The position numbers and the translations under genes were made by a program. From Devosia sp. (GTDB lineage: Bacteria; Pseudomonadota; Alphaproteobacteria; Rhizobiales; Devosiaceae), in the NCBI GenBank assembly GCA_016713105.1, contig JADJPS010000017.1, forward strand, positions 620,001 to 684,000: 64,000 nt of DNA, in the 5' to 3' direction. Under the pieces are notes generated by a model that was not told where the DNA came from, did not search any database, and saw only the letters and a list, made by a program, of their open reading frames with translations. Shown here piece by piece: positions 55,201 to 63,897 of the stretch (position 1 is the stretch's first letter; every line of letters starts with the position of its first letter).

Positions 55201-55845
55201 CAGCGCCTCTCGGTTCGACCGCACCACGTCGCGCACCTGCTCGGTGGCGGTGACCACGGTCTCGCGCTGCCGGGCCAGCTCCTGCACCAGGCCGAGCATG
55301 CGCCGCTCGTTCTCGGCAAAGCTGTGCTCGAGCGTTTCGACTTCGCGCTTGATGATCGTCTCGATCTCGCCGGTCCGGTTCAGCGAGCGATCCAGATGCT
55401 CGTTGAGGGTGGCCAGTTCCTTGTGCATCGCGTGCCGGATGGACACGATGTTGCGCGCCGAGGCTGGTTCGGGCTCGGCGATGCGGGCCACCATCGCCCG
55501 CATCGCGTCATGCTGGGCGGCCAGTCGCTGCAATTGCGCGGCGCCTGCGGCGATGGCCGCCATCACCACCACCGGCAGGGCCGCATACGTGAACAGTGCC
55601 AACCCGGTGCCCGACAGCCAGAAGCCCGGCGCCAGAAGCTGCGGTCCATGCTCGAGGAGTGAGATTGCGAGGACGATGCCGACCCAGCCGACCTGCAGGA
55701 CCAGCAGTCGGGCATCCGGTCGGCGCGGCGCCTGTCCGTCGCCGGAATCCCCCCCTTCGGAGGAACCCGTCACGATCTCCTCGGAAGAGCGCGGCGCGTA
55801 TCCGGAGCCGTCGTCCCGCACTAGCTTTGCAGTCTGCTTAACCAT
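52234..55845 (-). CDS. Giant membrane-anchored coiled-coil protein with apolipoprotein-like repeats (GPR/RgsE-like)
   Basis: A 1203-residue protein. After an acidic head there are two closely spaced membrane helices (about residues 48-68 and 80-102). Then about 1100 residues of near-continuous helix follow, with weak repeats of about 60-70 residues in which the words LDGAM, RIEGGL, DRRIDVLG and similar recur. This layout matches the GROWTH POLE RING protein of Agrobacterium and RgsE of Sinorhizobium, needed for polar growth, though those are longer (about 2100 residues). The C-terminus (KPKIELLQDAAE) is short and charged. A role in organising the cell pole is inferred from the resemblance; sequence identity cannot be judged by eye. 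Confidence 0.75.
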   Translation of the reverse strand: MVKQTAKLVRDDGSGYAPRSSEEIVTGSSEGGDSGDGQAPRRPDARLLVLQVGWVGIVLAISLLEHGPQLLAPGFWLSGTGLALFTYAALPVVVMAAIAAGAAQLQRLAAQHDAMRAMVARIAEPEPASARNIVSIRHAMHKELATLNEHLDRSLNRTGEIETIIKREVETLEHSFAENERRMLGLVQELARQRETVVTATEQVRDVVRSNREALNAELASLAAQVLEAGNYARGAVEEVGVELRSELADSGARFADTLRQVIEGRIDPINITLAEQVSTLEALLSNGNGGVVAVLEAQGRTLVETLEGAWSRISADMASQARIAEGVASRLVGALDQSLESSVNRLENRVQSASLELLGVLDSAADQASQRILEVGSASTDTLEGRVVLLGDRIDGQVRQLSGLIESAADRLMPTIEHQNLTLERAIKLGGALEHSTAQLNAVLTHKATEFVDTLSTNLRHFQAQLGDGTQAISEDLREKLSRATDMLDGSARRFDSTLLGVQDTISLAGDRLTVAAAEYNATFAERVDQMEELVHEGSERISAKLGQRSAELALTLADGSRSLEGALGVWSARIGDVLGDGLRDAESAFELRLTDLRQADDLHLQQVRQLFGTASETMGAVLSSGADILAAAADRAEADMARITGRFGAELAEQRETFAVELGQATSSARAALLEAGANSLAVFDTQVGELKASLQAQLGTVYGGLEARTRELEANVAAFGSSIDAQTSRLSKVLGQKAEGMTREIEQGVDALDGAMSEHLGRTEAVIAAFTTREASLFAGQMEALDGAMTRQSQSLGSRIDEVRDLLDARGRELETGLARHGAGIEAQAARLDAALTQSTQRLVGSMSEGTARIEGGLADHLERTEGMVARFVEQEEARLDRRIDVLGRTLDGRAEILDSIIRTRGEDFTDKLHASSRRFEQELADGSRALESTLQTATVQLEAALGGQTTIMRELLAAAASKAETAGREQVDGLAESVDLLTTRLDKALIGGSDALAHRLAAGTNELELLLDSGGARLTQLLSEGNGRLAGELAEHTAGLERALEDRVDALQLRLREQVALAGSSLTDAGNRLDRSLQQVAAEIDRATQEGSAEVRAHLAQALDAAAELLASGVDATQQQVGAGVETLIARLAAHERSAVSRMESAAANVGESTRKAAELTAERLVTLNGAVVQVLNSLGTPRTQARKPKIELLQDAAE

Positions 55846-56236
55846 TTTGCCCTACACCCTTGCTGGCGAGAGCATGCCGTTCGGCAAGTCCGGTGCGAAC
55901 CGGAAGCTGCTCCAATTTGAACCAATTCTTAACGATTGCGGAGGAGGGGGCGTCGGATCAATGGCGGCCGCCGTCCGCCACGGGGTGGCTCAACGAAAGG
56001 AACAAGAGCCTTCCGGGTACGAGATGAGCATTGCAAGCGGTGCAAGGCATATTTGGGAAATCTGCGACTGCATTGGCGTCCTGATGTCGCCTGTCGATAA
56101 TGACATGGCGCAAACTGCCTCCAAATTGGAGGGAAAGTGCCGTGCGGAACGGCCGGATTTAGCTCTATTCACGGATCATTAACTAACGAGATTTGCGGTA
56201 CGGCGCGTCGATTTGGCGCTACCTTGAGGGCCGACT
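55846..56236 (+). other. Gene-poor stretch between divergent operons
   Basis: No convincing gene is seen. A 52-codon frame from ATG 56024 ends at 56182 but lacks a clear ribosome site. The base composition is visibly more AT-rich than the surrounding genes, fitting a regulatory region for the divergent coiled-coil and kinase genes. Confidence 0.5.
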
Positions 56237-56286
56237 GTGACAAACTATACTTGTATCTATTATACTATCATGCCGGCTAGCGGCAT
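56237..56286 (+). promoter_or_regulatory. Strong promoter of the kinase operon, with a palindrome at the start site
   Basis: GTGACA (56237-56242) and TATACT (56261-56266) are 18 bases apart, the best promoter match in the window. Just past it, ATGCCG-gctag-CGGCAT (56270-56286) forms a palindrome at the expected transcription start, a likely operator. Confidence 0.65.
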
Positions 56287-56387
56287 GTGTGCGATATTGC
56301 AGCGACACGGATCGACGGGGACGTCGCGCGGCAAAGCAGCGACCGCGTCGTTGCGCCAACCGGCAGCCCGGTTCCGTGCCTAGCACC

Positions 56388-58082
56388 ATGCGTTGGAGCG
56401 GGTACGTCGTCGCCGGACTGGTCCTGTTATGCGCCATGTTTCTGACGTCCACCGTCTGGCTTTATGTCGCCAACAACAACCAGCAGCAGCGGCTCGAACA
56501 GTCGAGCCGGTCTGCGGCCTGGCTCAACTATCAGGCCCAGATAGAGCTGGTGCGCACCACTTCGATGCTGCGCCAGTGCGCAACCCGGCCCGACTGCGTC
56601 GTCACCCGGCTGGCGGTGCAGGTCGGCACCATGGCCACCCGGCTCAGGGCCGTCATCGACCTGATGCACCAGACCAACCCTCCGAGCATTCCACAGTACT
56701 ACTACGAGCTTCAGCACTACCATGCGGTGCTGACGGACCGCTCCGATACCATCCGGTCCGGGGCCGGGCCAGACGGCCTTGCCGCCGTGATGCGCGAGAT
56801 CTAGCCGCTCGCCGGACTGCTGCAGACGGCGCTGAATGTTGCCGTTCTGCAACCTGCCGATGCCGCTGCGGGGGAGGAGATGTTTCCCTTGGTCGACGCG
56901 TCGCTGCCCTTCATCCTCCTGGTCGTCTCGGGCGTTGGCCTGATGGCGGTGCTGGCGCGCGAACTGCAACTGCGCTCGGTGCTGCTGCGCCAGATCGGGA
57001 TGTTGCGCGAGACCGAGCAGGAGTTGCAGTCCTCGACTGTCGATCTGCTGGAGGCGCTGCCGGTACCGGTACTGGTCAGCGGTTCGGACGGATCGGTGCG
57101 CTACGCGAATTATGCCGCCAAGGACCTGGCCGCATCGCCGCACGGCGATATCGACACCGACGCGCTGGTGGCCACGGTCCGTCAGCATATCGGGGTTCTT
57201 GGGCCCGGTCAGTCGGTGACGCGCAGGTTTCCCGTCGGCAACGGCAACGGCTCGCTGCGCGACCTGTCGGTTCGGGCCAACTGCATCTGGCTGTTCGGCG
57301 GCAGTGCCCAGGTCTACGTGCTCTCCGACACTACACTGCTGCGCGACACCGAACTGCGCGCCATGAACGCCGGCAAGCTGGCGATTCTGGGAGAACTGTC
57401 CTCCTCTATCGCGCACGAACTGAACCAGCCGCTCGCCGTGATCAAGGCCGCCGCCGCCAATGGCAGGAACCTGGCGCTCGCGCTTCCGGATGGTGCCCGG
57501 CTCGTCGACAAGCTTGCCCGCATCGATGCGCAGGTGGAGCGCGCACGCCGCATCATTGACAACGTTCGCAAGCTGGGCCGGCCGGCCCAGGCGAACTGGG
57601 CGCCGTTTCCGGTCATACGGTCCCTGGGATCGGCGCTGGGTCTGGTCAGCCAGCAGTACCGGCTGTCCGGAGTGGCGCTCGACATCGAGGTCGATGCGGG
57701 CGACGACGTCACGGTGCTCGGCGATCCGACGCTGTTCGAAATCGCCGTCCTCAATGTCCTGCTCAACGCGCTCGAGGCGTTTGCACGCGCCCGTCGCCCC
57801 GATGTCGGCATGCCCTTCGTGCAGGTGCGCGCCAGCCACCGCGAGGCAGACCTGTGGGTCACCATCTCGGACAATGCCGGGGGCATACCCGAGCCCCTGC
57901 TGCCGCGCATCTTCGAGTCCTTTGTCAGCTCGAAGTCGACCGACATCGGAACCGGCCTGGGGCTGTCGATCGCGCGGCGCGCGGTTGAAGGCATGCAGGG
58001 CGAGATCAGCGCAGGAAACGGTCCGCGTGGGGCGATCTTCACCATCCACCTGCCGGCCTGTCTGCGCGAGGCGGCCGCATGA
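56388..58082 (+). CDS. Membrane histidine kinase interrupted by an in-frame TAG
   Basis: Read through codon 139, this is a 564-residue kinase. TM1 is about residues 5-28, then a periplasmic sensor of about 140 residues, and TM2 about 168-188. A PAS-like domain follows (LEALPVPVLVSGSDGSVRYANYAAKD, cited as ALPVPVLVSGSDGSVRYANY). The HisKA site is H343 in SSIAHELNQPLAVIKAAAANG, and HATPase motifs are NVLLNALEAF, ISDNAGGIPE and GTGLGLSIARRAVEG. The TAG at 56802-56804 falls in the periplasmic part between MREI and PLAGLL; a tag-to-tcg change would restore Ser. Alternatively translation restarts at ATG 56880, preceded by GGGGAGGAG, giving a kinase with one helix and no sensor. The start may also be GTG 56376. 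It is coupled to the receiver gene by ATGA. Confidence 0.82.
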
Positions 58083-58474
58083 GGGGGCCTGTGATTGTGA
58101 TCTGCGATGACGAAGTCGAACTGGTGAGCGAGCTCGCCGAGTGGTTCGAGTGCAACGGCTGGACGGTGCGCACCGCTCGCACCGTCGCCGAGGCCCTGGC
58201 GCAATTGTACGCCGGGCCGATCACCTGCCTGGTCACCGATCGCTGGACCGCGCATGGCGACGATCTGCTCCGGCGCGTCGTTGCCTTGCCGGCCGCGCAG
58301 CGGCCGGATCTGGTGGCGATGATGACAGGCGACATCGAGGTCGAGGCCCGGCCGCGCCCGCCCGGCGCGGACCTGTTCTTTCTCAAGCCGGTCGACCCCA
58401 ACTCGATGCTGCGAGCCATTTCCGAGCAACTGGGCGCGCGCCGAGCCGCCATGCAGCCGGGAGCGCACCGATGA
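58079..58474 (+). CDS. Stand-alone receiver-domain response regulator
   Basis: A 131-residue receiver with intact phosphorylation site: acidic pair in VICDDEVEL, D54 in LVTDRW, Thr in MMTGD and Lys in FFLKPVD. No output domain, so it may shuttle phosphate between the kinase and the other receivers. Overlaps both neighbours by four bases. Confidence 0.85.
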   Translation: MRGPVIVICDDEVELVSELAEWFECNGWTVRTARTVAEALAQLYAGPITCLVTDRWTAHGDDLLRRVVALPAAQRPDLVAMMTGDIEVEARPRPPGADLFFLKPVDPNSMLRAISEQLGARRAAMQPGAHR

Positions 58475-59499
58475 TCGCCGTGGTTGACGATGATGTCTGC
58501 TTTGCCGAGGAGTTGCAGGACCTGCTGTTCAGTCATGGCCACCGCGCGGTCGTGGTGACTCACCCGCACGAGTCCAGTCTGGCCCTGCTCGACGAGGCCA
58601 GCCTGCTGATCCTCGATCTGGCGCTTGCCGCGACGACGGCCCTCAACGTGCTGGAGGAACTGCGCGGCCGTGGTCGCATTCCGCCGGTGGTGATGGTCAG
58701 CGGGTCCGGCGAGGACGTGCTTGAAACGGAGCGAGCGAGGGCCGTCGGACGTGGTTTCCCGGTCCTGGCCGCTTTGCCCAAGCCGCTGTCGCTGCCTGCG
58801 CTGCTGGGTCTGCTGGCCATCGGTCCGGCGGCAGGCGGCAGCGCGATCATGCCGCGGGTCAGCGGCCAGGGTGCCCCCGTGCTGGCGATCAGCTCGCTCG
58901 AATACGCCGGGACCTATGCCGGCCACTGGGCCGGGCTGGTGCACGGCGCGGGCGCCGGCCCCGGGGCTCTGCGGCATGCGATTGCCGTCGCGCGCCAGAT
59001 GCGCGAGGTGCTTGCGGCTCGGGGACAGCGCGGCTTCGTCATGATCTCCATCCCGGATCGCGTGCTGGACGATCCGGATCAGTGGATCGAGCTGTGCCGT
59101 GACCCGGCCGGCACCGCTGCCGATCCGGCGCAAGTCGTACTTGAGTTCGGACCCGGCACGCGCCTCGACCTGTCGTCCCATCGTGACGCGCTCCTGGCCC
59201 TTCGTCTCGCCGGGTTCGGGCTGCTTGCGCACGCCGACCCCGACAATGGAGTGGAGTCGGCCGCGCTGGAGGTCCTGCCGGTCACCATGCTCGCGCTTGA
59301 TGTCGGGCAGATGCGGTTGGCGCCGCAGTCGCCGCGGGCTTCCGAGGGACTGCGCCGCGGCCTCGAGCGCCTGCGCCGACACGGTGTGGCCTTCCTGTGC
59401 ACCGGGCTGCAGTCCGCAGGGGACCTGCGCCGGGCCCGTGACTTCGGTCTTGACCTCGTGACCCGGTCGGCGTGCCGGATCGAGCCGGACCAATCGTGA
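58471..59499 (+). CDS. Receiver domain fused to a degenerate EAL-like domain
   Basis: A 342-residue protein. The receiver (1-120) has DD in VVDDDVCF, D49 in LLILDLAL, Ser in VSGSGED and Lys in LPKPLS. The C-terminal part (about 150-340) has the pattern of an EAL barrel: LEFGPGTRLDLSSHRDALLAL, cited as VVLEFGPGTRLDL, then LRLAGFGLLAHADPDNG where active enzymes have the DDFGTG motif, ALDVGQMRL and a final GVAFLCTGLQSAGDL. The EAL signature and the metal-binding DD are missing, so it probably does not degrade cyclic di-GMP but may bind it or a partner. Overlaps the previous gene by ATGA. Confidence 0.75.
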   Translation: MIAVVDDDVCFAEELQDLLFSHGHRAVVVTHPHESSLALLDEASLLILDLALAATTALNVLEELRGRGRIPPVVMVSGSGEDVLETERARAVGRGFPVLAALPKPLSLPALLGLLAIGPAAGGSAIMPRVSGQGAPVLAISSLEYAGTYAGHWAGLVHGAGAGPGALRHAIAVARQMREVLAARGQRGFVMISIPDRVLDDPDQWIELCRDPAGTAADPAQVVLEFGPGTRLDLSSHRDALLALRLAGFGLLAHADPDNGVESAALEVLPVTMLALDVGQMRLAPQSPRASEGLRRGLERLRRHGVAFLCTGLQSAGDLRRARDFGLDLVTRSACRIEPDQS

Positions 59500-59540
59500 T
59501 CCACTCACCCGCTTCCGTCCATCCGGGGATAAAACCGTCC

Positions 59541-60326
59541 ATGCGCCAAGATCCGCCCCGAACGTCTCAACGCGCCGCACAGCGCCAGGCCCAGGTCCTG
59601 CTGGTCGAGGACGATCCCGAACTCGCCGAGGAGCTCGCCGAGTCGGTCGGCAGCGCCGGTATTGCGGTGACAACCGTCAGCAACGCTGCCGACGCCATTG
59701 GTCTGGTGGAGCGCGCGGAGTTCGAGATCATCGTCACGGACATCATGCTGGGCGAGATCAGTGGCCTTGAACTGCTGCGCAAGCTGTCCAAGCTGGGTCC
59801 GGGCCGTCGCCTGCGCTCCATCGTGCTCTCGGGCTACTCGACTGTCGACCATGTGCTCAATGCCCTGCGCCTGGGGGTGGTGGACTTCCTGCCCAAGCCG
59901 GTGATGTCCGAGGAACTGATCGACGCCATCCGGCGGGCCCTGGCGCAGGGAGCGAGCAACGGCGGCCGCGAGCTGTCGCGCGGCGATGCCGCCCAGCTGC
60001 TGCTCAAGGCGCGTCGCAAGCGCGACTCGATCTTCGGGGCCGAGCTGTTCGAGGATCCGGCCTGGAACATCATGCTCGACCTCTACTCGTCTACCCTTCA
60101 TGGCCGTGCCGTGACGGTCTCCGACCTGTGCGTCGCCTCCGGCACATCCGCCACGACCGCGCTGCGCCGCCTCTCTGCGCTCGCCGATCTGGGCCTCATC
60201 GAGCGGATTCCGGATCCGCATGACCGGCGCCGGGTGCTCATCACCCAGACTGGCACGGGACGCGAGGCGATGGATCAGTTCACCGAATGGCTGCGCACCA
60301 GCGTGGCCGAGGAGCGGCGGGCCTGA
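59541..60326 (+). CDS. Response regulator with winged-helix (MarR-like) output
   Basis: A 261-residue protein. The receiver has acidic pair LLVEDDPEL, D67 in IIVTDIMLGE, Ser in VLSGYS and Lys in LPKPVM. After a linker the output domain has a MarR-like winged helix (VTVSDLCVASGTSATTALRRLSAL, cited as TVSDLCVASGTSATTALRRL, then LGLIERIPDPHDRRRVLITQT). This is the only DNA-binding member of the kinase cluster and its likely output. The start is ATG 59541; an earlier in-frame extension is unsupported. Confidence 0.87.
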   Translation: MRQDPPRTSQRAAQRQAQVLLVEDDPELAEELAESVGSAGIAVTTVSNAADAIGLVERAEFEIIVTDIMLGEISGLELLRKLSKLGPGRRLRSIVLSGYSTVDHVLNALRLGVVDFLPKPVMSEELIDAIRRALAQGASNGGRELSRGDAAQLLLKARRKRDSIFGAELFEDPAWNIMLDLYSSTLHGRAVTVSDLCVASGTSATTALRRLSALADLGLIERIPDPHDRRRVLITQTGTGREAMDQFTEWLRTSVAEERRA

Positions 60327-60586
60327 CCGCTCCGAAGCCTGGCCGCTCCAAAGTGGCGACGATATCGCCCCATTGCCTTCGGATCGGTGCGGACTGATCA
60401 GCCATGACGGTCTGGCCGGGGCTATTGTCGGGCTGCGATCCGTTGTCGGCCGTTACCGGCATCAGGCCGCGCCCCGGGCAAAACCGTCGTCGGAGGCCGA
60501 AGATCGAACGGAACAAGCAAGAAGCCAAGGGCGCTGCGGCTCGCGACGGCGGCAGTGGCGTGCGCCACCTTGGCGATGGGGCGCAC

Positions 60587-60775
60587 GTGAAGTTGTCGCT
60601 GCGCCGCCAACGCTCCGTTTCGGAGAACCTGCTGACCTTTGCGGTTCTTCCGGCGCTGCTGCTGTGGTCGCTGATCTTTCTCCTGGTCGGCGGCGACCTC
60701 AGGGGCGCCATCCAGTTCGGCTGCGCGCTGGTTGCCGGCGGCTTCATCGGCTGGAGCCTGTGCGAACTCCGCTGA
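60587..60775 (+). CDS. Small membrane protein
   Basis: A 62-residue protein, GTG start, with two hydrophobic helices (LLTFAVLPALLLWSLIFLLVG and AIQFGCALVAGGFIGWSL) and a basic head. A longer reading from 60404 is low-complexity and probably wrong. The 260 bases before it show nothing else. Function unknown. Confidence 0.5.
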   Translation: MKLSLRRQRSVSENLLTFAVLPALLLWSLIFLLVGGDLRGAIQFGCALVAGGFIGWSLCELR

Positions 60776-60815
60776 TGCCGATGGCGCCCGCTGGCCGTCG
60801 GCCCGGAGCCCGGCC

Positions 60816-61070
60816 ATGCGCCTGACCCGCCACGTCACCATCGGGGACTTGCGCCGCGGCGGAGCCTTGCTGGAGTTCGTCTGCTCCCGATGCGGCGACT
60901 CCCGCCTGTTCGATCCCGCCACTCTCCCTTTCGGCAACCTGCAGGCCGTCGCAACGGCGCATCGGCGGATGCACTGCAGCGTCTGCGGCTGGCAGGGCGC
61001 GGGTTCATTCACGCGCGCACGCCGTCTCCGTCAGGCGCTGGCGGCACCATCCGGACACGATGCCGGATGA
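60816..61070 (+). CDS. Small zinc-ribbon-like protein
   Basis: An 84-residue basic protein with two CxxC-type pairs (FVCSRCGDS and HCSVCGWQG) 28 residues apart, which should bind one zinc ion. It lies in a tandem of small genes and overlaps the next start by four bases. May bind nucleic acid; no family named. Confidence 0.6.
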   Translation: MRLTRHVTIGDLRRGGALLEFVCSRCGDSRLFDPATLPFGNLQAVATAHRRMHCSVCGWQGAGSFTRARRLRQALAAPSGHDAG

Positions 61071-61351
61071 CCACGCCCGGTCTCCGACGTGATGCCGGCG
61101 AGGCTTGGATACTCGAGGCCATCTGTCTGGAGCGATCGGATCAATCCGGTCTCCGGGTGATTATCGGCGTCGAAGCCGATCTGCTGGGGTTCCGGATCGA
61201 GGCGCGTCGCTATGCGCCGGGCCGCCGGGGCCGCTGCGTTCGTCGCCATTTCGCCGCCTCGCTGTCTGCCGCAGTCGTGCTGGCCGGCCAGTTGATGCAC
61301 GAGCACCTGCGCGCCGGCTTCGCGCTGCAGGCGGGAGCTCCGATCTGCTAG
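61067..61351 (+). CDS. Small unknown protein coupled to the zinc-ribbon gene
   Basis: A 94-residue protein starting at the ATGA overlap. It has an acidic head, a basic middle (RRYAPGRRGRCVRRHF) and a hydrophobic stretch near the end (AASLSAAVVLAGQL). No family recognised. The overlap supports real translation. Confidence 0.5.
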   Translation: MTTPGLRRDAGEAWILEAICLERSDQSGLRVIIGVEADLLGFRIEARRYAPGRRGRCVRRHFAASLSAAVVLAGQLMHEHLRAGFALQAGAPIC

Positions 61352-61424
61352 TCTAGCATGTCAGCGCTTGCCATACGTACCTCGCCCCGCCTAACCTCAG
61401 GCGCTACGGCTGGAGGAGGAAAAC

Positions 61425-62036
61425 ATGGCGGGCAAGAAGATTTTGATGCTGGTGGGGGATTTCACCGAGGAGTACGAGATATTCGTCTTCGAGCAGGGGA
61501 TGGAGGCCGTCGGCCATACCGTGCACGTCGTCTGCCCCGACAAGCGCGCCGGCGACAAGATCCAGACCTCGCTGCACGATTTCGAGGGTCACCAGACCTA
61601 CACCGAGAAGTACGGACACCTCGCCGATATCAACAAGACCTTCTCGGAGGTTCGGCCGGAGGACTATGATGCCGTCTACTGCGCCGGCGGCCGCGGGCCG
61701 GAGTACATCCGCACCGACAAGCGGGTGCAGGCCCTGGTCCGTCACTTCCACGAAACCGGCAAACCGATCTTCACCATCTGCCACGGCGTGCAGATCCTTG
61801 TGGCGGTAGATGGCGTGGTGAAGGGCAAGCGGGTCGGCGCACTCGGGGCCTGCGAACCCGAAGTCCGGCTGGCCGGCGGCACCTATGTCGATCTCTCGCC
61901 CACCGAGGCGCTGGTCGACGGCAACATGGTCTCGGCCAAGGGGTGGACCGCACTGGCCGCCTTCATGCGCGAGTGCCTCAAGGTGCTGGGTACGGAGATC
62001 ACCCACGGCGCCGTGCAGCGGGCGAAGGCGGCCTGA
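61425..62036 (+). CDS. DJ-1/PfpI family protein
   Basis: A 203-residue protein of the glutamine-amidotransferase-like DJ-1/PfpI group. The nucleophile Cys119 lies in FTICHGVQIL, and the acidic elbow in LMLVGDFTEEYE. Family members act as glyoxalases, chaperones or intracellular proteases; which applies is unknown. A very strong GGAGGAGG ribosome site precedes the ATG. Confidence 0.88.
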   Translation: MAGKKILMLVGDFTEEYEIFVFEQGMEAVGHTVHVVCPDKRAGDKIQTSLHDFEGHQTYTEKYGHLADINKTFSEVRPEDYDAVYCAGGRGPEYIRTDKRVQALVRHFHETGKPIFTICHGVQILVAVDGVVKGKRVGALGACEPEVRLAGGTYVDLSPTEALVDGNMVSAKGWTALAAFMRECLKVLGTEITHGAVQRAKAA

Positions 62037-62040
62037 CGCA

Positions 62041-63897
62041 CTACTCCATGACGTAGGCGAACAGCAATCGCCGAACCTCGGCCTCGTCGGCGCGCTCGAG
62101 CGCGGCGGCGAGGGCAGCGAGCGCAGCCTCGAGGTCGCCCGTGGCGCGCGCTGCGGATGGGGAGCGAAAGATGCGTGGCTGCCGGGTGGGGCGCGCATGT
62201 GCGGGATCGTAGAACAGCTCCTCGTGCAGTTTTTCGCCCTGCCGCTGGCCGGTCTCGACGATGGCGATGTCGCCGGACGGGTTTTCCTCGGACTTGACGG
62301 TGAGTCCGGCGAGCCGGATCATGTTCTCGGCGAGGTCGCGGATCCGCACCGGCTCGCCCATGTCGAGCAGGAAGATGTCGCCGCCCTCGCTGAGGGCCCC
62401 CGCCTGAACGATCAGTTCGGCCGCCTCGTGGATGGACATGAAGTAACGGGTCATCCGCTCGTCGGTGAGCGTTACCGGGCCGCCGGCGGCGATCTGTTCG
62501 CGGAACAGTGGCACAACCGACCCGTTCGAACCCAGCACGTTGCCGAACCGAACGGCGCAGAAGCGCTGCCTGTCCGTATCGCCCAGGCCGCCGTTGTGGC
62601 GCACGATCAGTTCCGCCCACCGCTTGGTTGCGCCCATCACCGAACTGGGGCGTACCGCCTTGTCGGTCGAGATCAGTACGAAGTGGCCCACGCCGGCCGC
62701 CCGGGCCGCCTCGACCAGTGTCAGGGTTCCGAACACGTTGTTGCGGACACCTTCGAGCGCGTTGGCTTCCACAAGCGGTACATGCTTGTGCGCCGCGGCA
62801 TGGAAGATGACGTCGACGCGCTGTTGGTCCAGCACCCTGCGCATCAGCGCTGCGTCGCCCACCGAACCGAGCACCGGCACCACCTCCGCCCCGGTGCTCC
62901 GTAGCACGCGGTCGATCTCGTAGAGGGCAAATTCATTGGCCTCGACCAGAATCAGCCGCCTCGGGGCCCATTTGACGATCAGGCGGGTCAACTCTGAGCC
63001 GATCGATCCGCCGGCGCCCGTCACCAGGATGGTGCTGTCAGTCACCAACTGCCTGAACAGCTCGGGGTCCGCCGGCACCGTCGAGCGGCCCAGCAGGTCG
63101 TCGATATCGATCTGCCGCAACTGGTTGACGAGGTATTTTCCCGAGACCAGGTCGGAAATCGAGGGCAGGGTGCGGATATTGACCGGCAGATGGCTGAGCC
63201 TCTCGACGATCTCCGCCCGCCGAGCCCGATCGGCAGAGGGCGCCGACATGATCACCTCGCCGATGCCGTGGTCGCGAATCAGCGCCTCCAGCCGATCGGG
63301 CGGGTAGACCCGGATCCCGGCAACGTCCCGGCCCCACAGATTGGGGTCCTCGTCGAGGAACGCCACCACGAAGTTCGTCCCGTGGCTGCGCAGCGCCTCG
63401 ACCAGCTGGATGCCGGCCGGACCCGCCCCATGGATCACCACCCCGCCCGATCGTCCGACGGCACGTTCCGGCAACCACAGCAGTGCCTTGGCGAGGAAGC
63501 GCGAACCGGCAATCGCCAACGTCGCGAAGACGAAATAGAAGAACGGCACGGTGCGCGGAAAGATGGCCAGGCGTGTCGCTTCTGCCACGAACAGGGTGAA
63601 CACCCATAGTAGCGTCGCGAGCGTGGTCGCCTGCATGATGGTCCACAGGGCCCGCTCCGGCAGGTATCGGATGACGGCGCGATAGAGCCCCATGCGCACG
63701 AACACCGGGATCGCCACGACCGGCGCGAGCAGCATCAGCAGAACGTGGATGGTGGAGGGGGTGAACGGTCCACCGAGCCGGATGGTGAAGCTCAGCCACA
63801 GCGCCCCGAGCAGCACCAGCACGTCGAACCCCAGCAGGATCGCGCGCTTCCAGACGCGCGGCAGGCCGCTCAGCCGTTCTCTCAGCTGTTCGAGCAT
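62041..63897 (-). CDS. Membrane nucleotide-sugar 4,6-dehydratase/epimerase (FlaA1/WbpM/CapD type)
   Basis: A protein of about 618 residues. Four N-terminal membrane helices (about 20-140) are followed by a CoA-binding-like Rossmann domain (VVIHGAGPAGIQLVEALRS) and the catalytic SDR domain (TILVTGAGGSIGSELTRLIV). The active-site region reads STDKAVRPSSVMGATKRWAE, with Met where most SDRs have Tyr, the hallmark of FlaA1-type dehydratases. It starts UDP-sugar conversion for O-antigen or exopolysaccharide. A TTG at 63945 would add 16 residues; ATG 63897 is preferred. Sequence after 63945 to the window end shows nothing. Confidence 0.9.
   Translation of the reverse strand: MLEQLRERLSGLPRVWKRAILLGFDVLVLLGALWLSFTIRLGGPFTPSTIHVLLMLLAPVVAIPVFVRMGLYRAVIRYLPERALWTIMQATTLATLLWVFTLFVAEATRLAIFPRTVPFFYFVFATLAIAGSRFLAKALLWLPERAVGRSGGVVIHGAGPAGIQLVEALRSHGTNFVVAFLDEDPNLWGRDVAGIRVYPPDRLEALIRDHGIGEVIMSAPSADRARRAEIVERLSHLPVNIRTLPSISDLVSGKYLVNQLRQIDIDDLLGRSTVPADPELFRQLVTDSTILVTGAGGSIGSELTRLIVKWAPRRLILVEANEFALYEIDRVLRSTGAEVVPVLGSVGDAALMRRVLDQQRVDVIFHAAAHKHVPLVEANALEGVRNNVFGTLTLVEAARAAGVGHFVLISTDKAVRPSSVMGATKRWAELIVRHNGGLGDTDRQRFCAVRFGNVLGSNGSVVPLFREQIAAGGPVTLTDERMTRYFMSIHEAAELIVQAGALSEGGDIFLLDMGEPVRIRDLAENMIRLAGLTVKSEENPSGDIAIVETGQRQGEKLHEELFYDPAHARPTRQPRIFRSPSAARATGDLEAALAALAAALERADEAEVRRLLFAYVME

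Noticed and set aside
52249..55662. A 1137-codon plus-strand frame opposite the giant coiled-coil gene
   Set aside because: Mirror frame of a repetitive helical gene; no domain, and the minus-strand protein has membrane helices and a sensible start.
56024..56182. 52-codon plus-strand frame in the gap before the kinase
   Set aside because: No ribosome site and no supporting context; kept only as a note in the gap entry.
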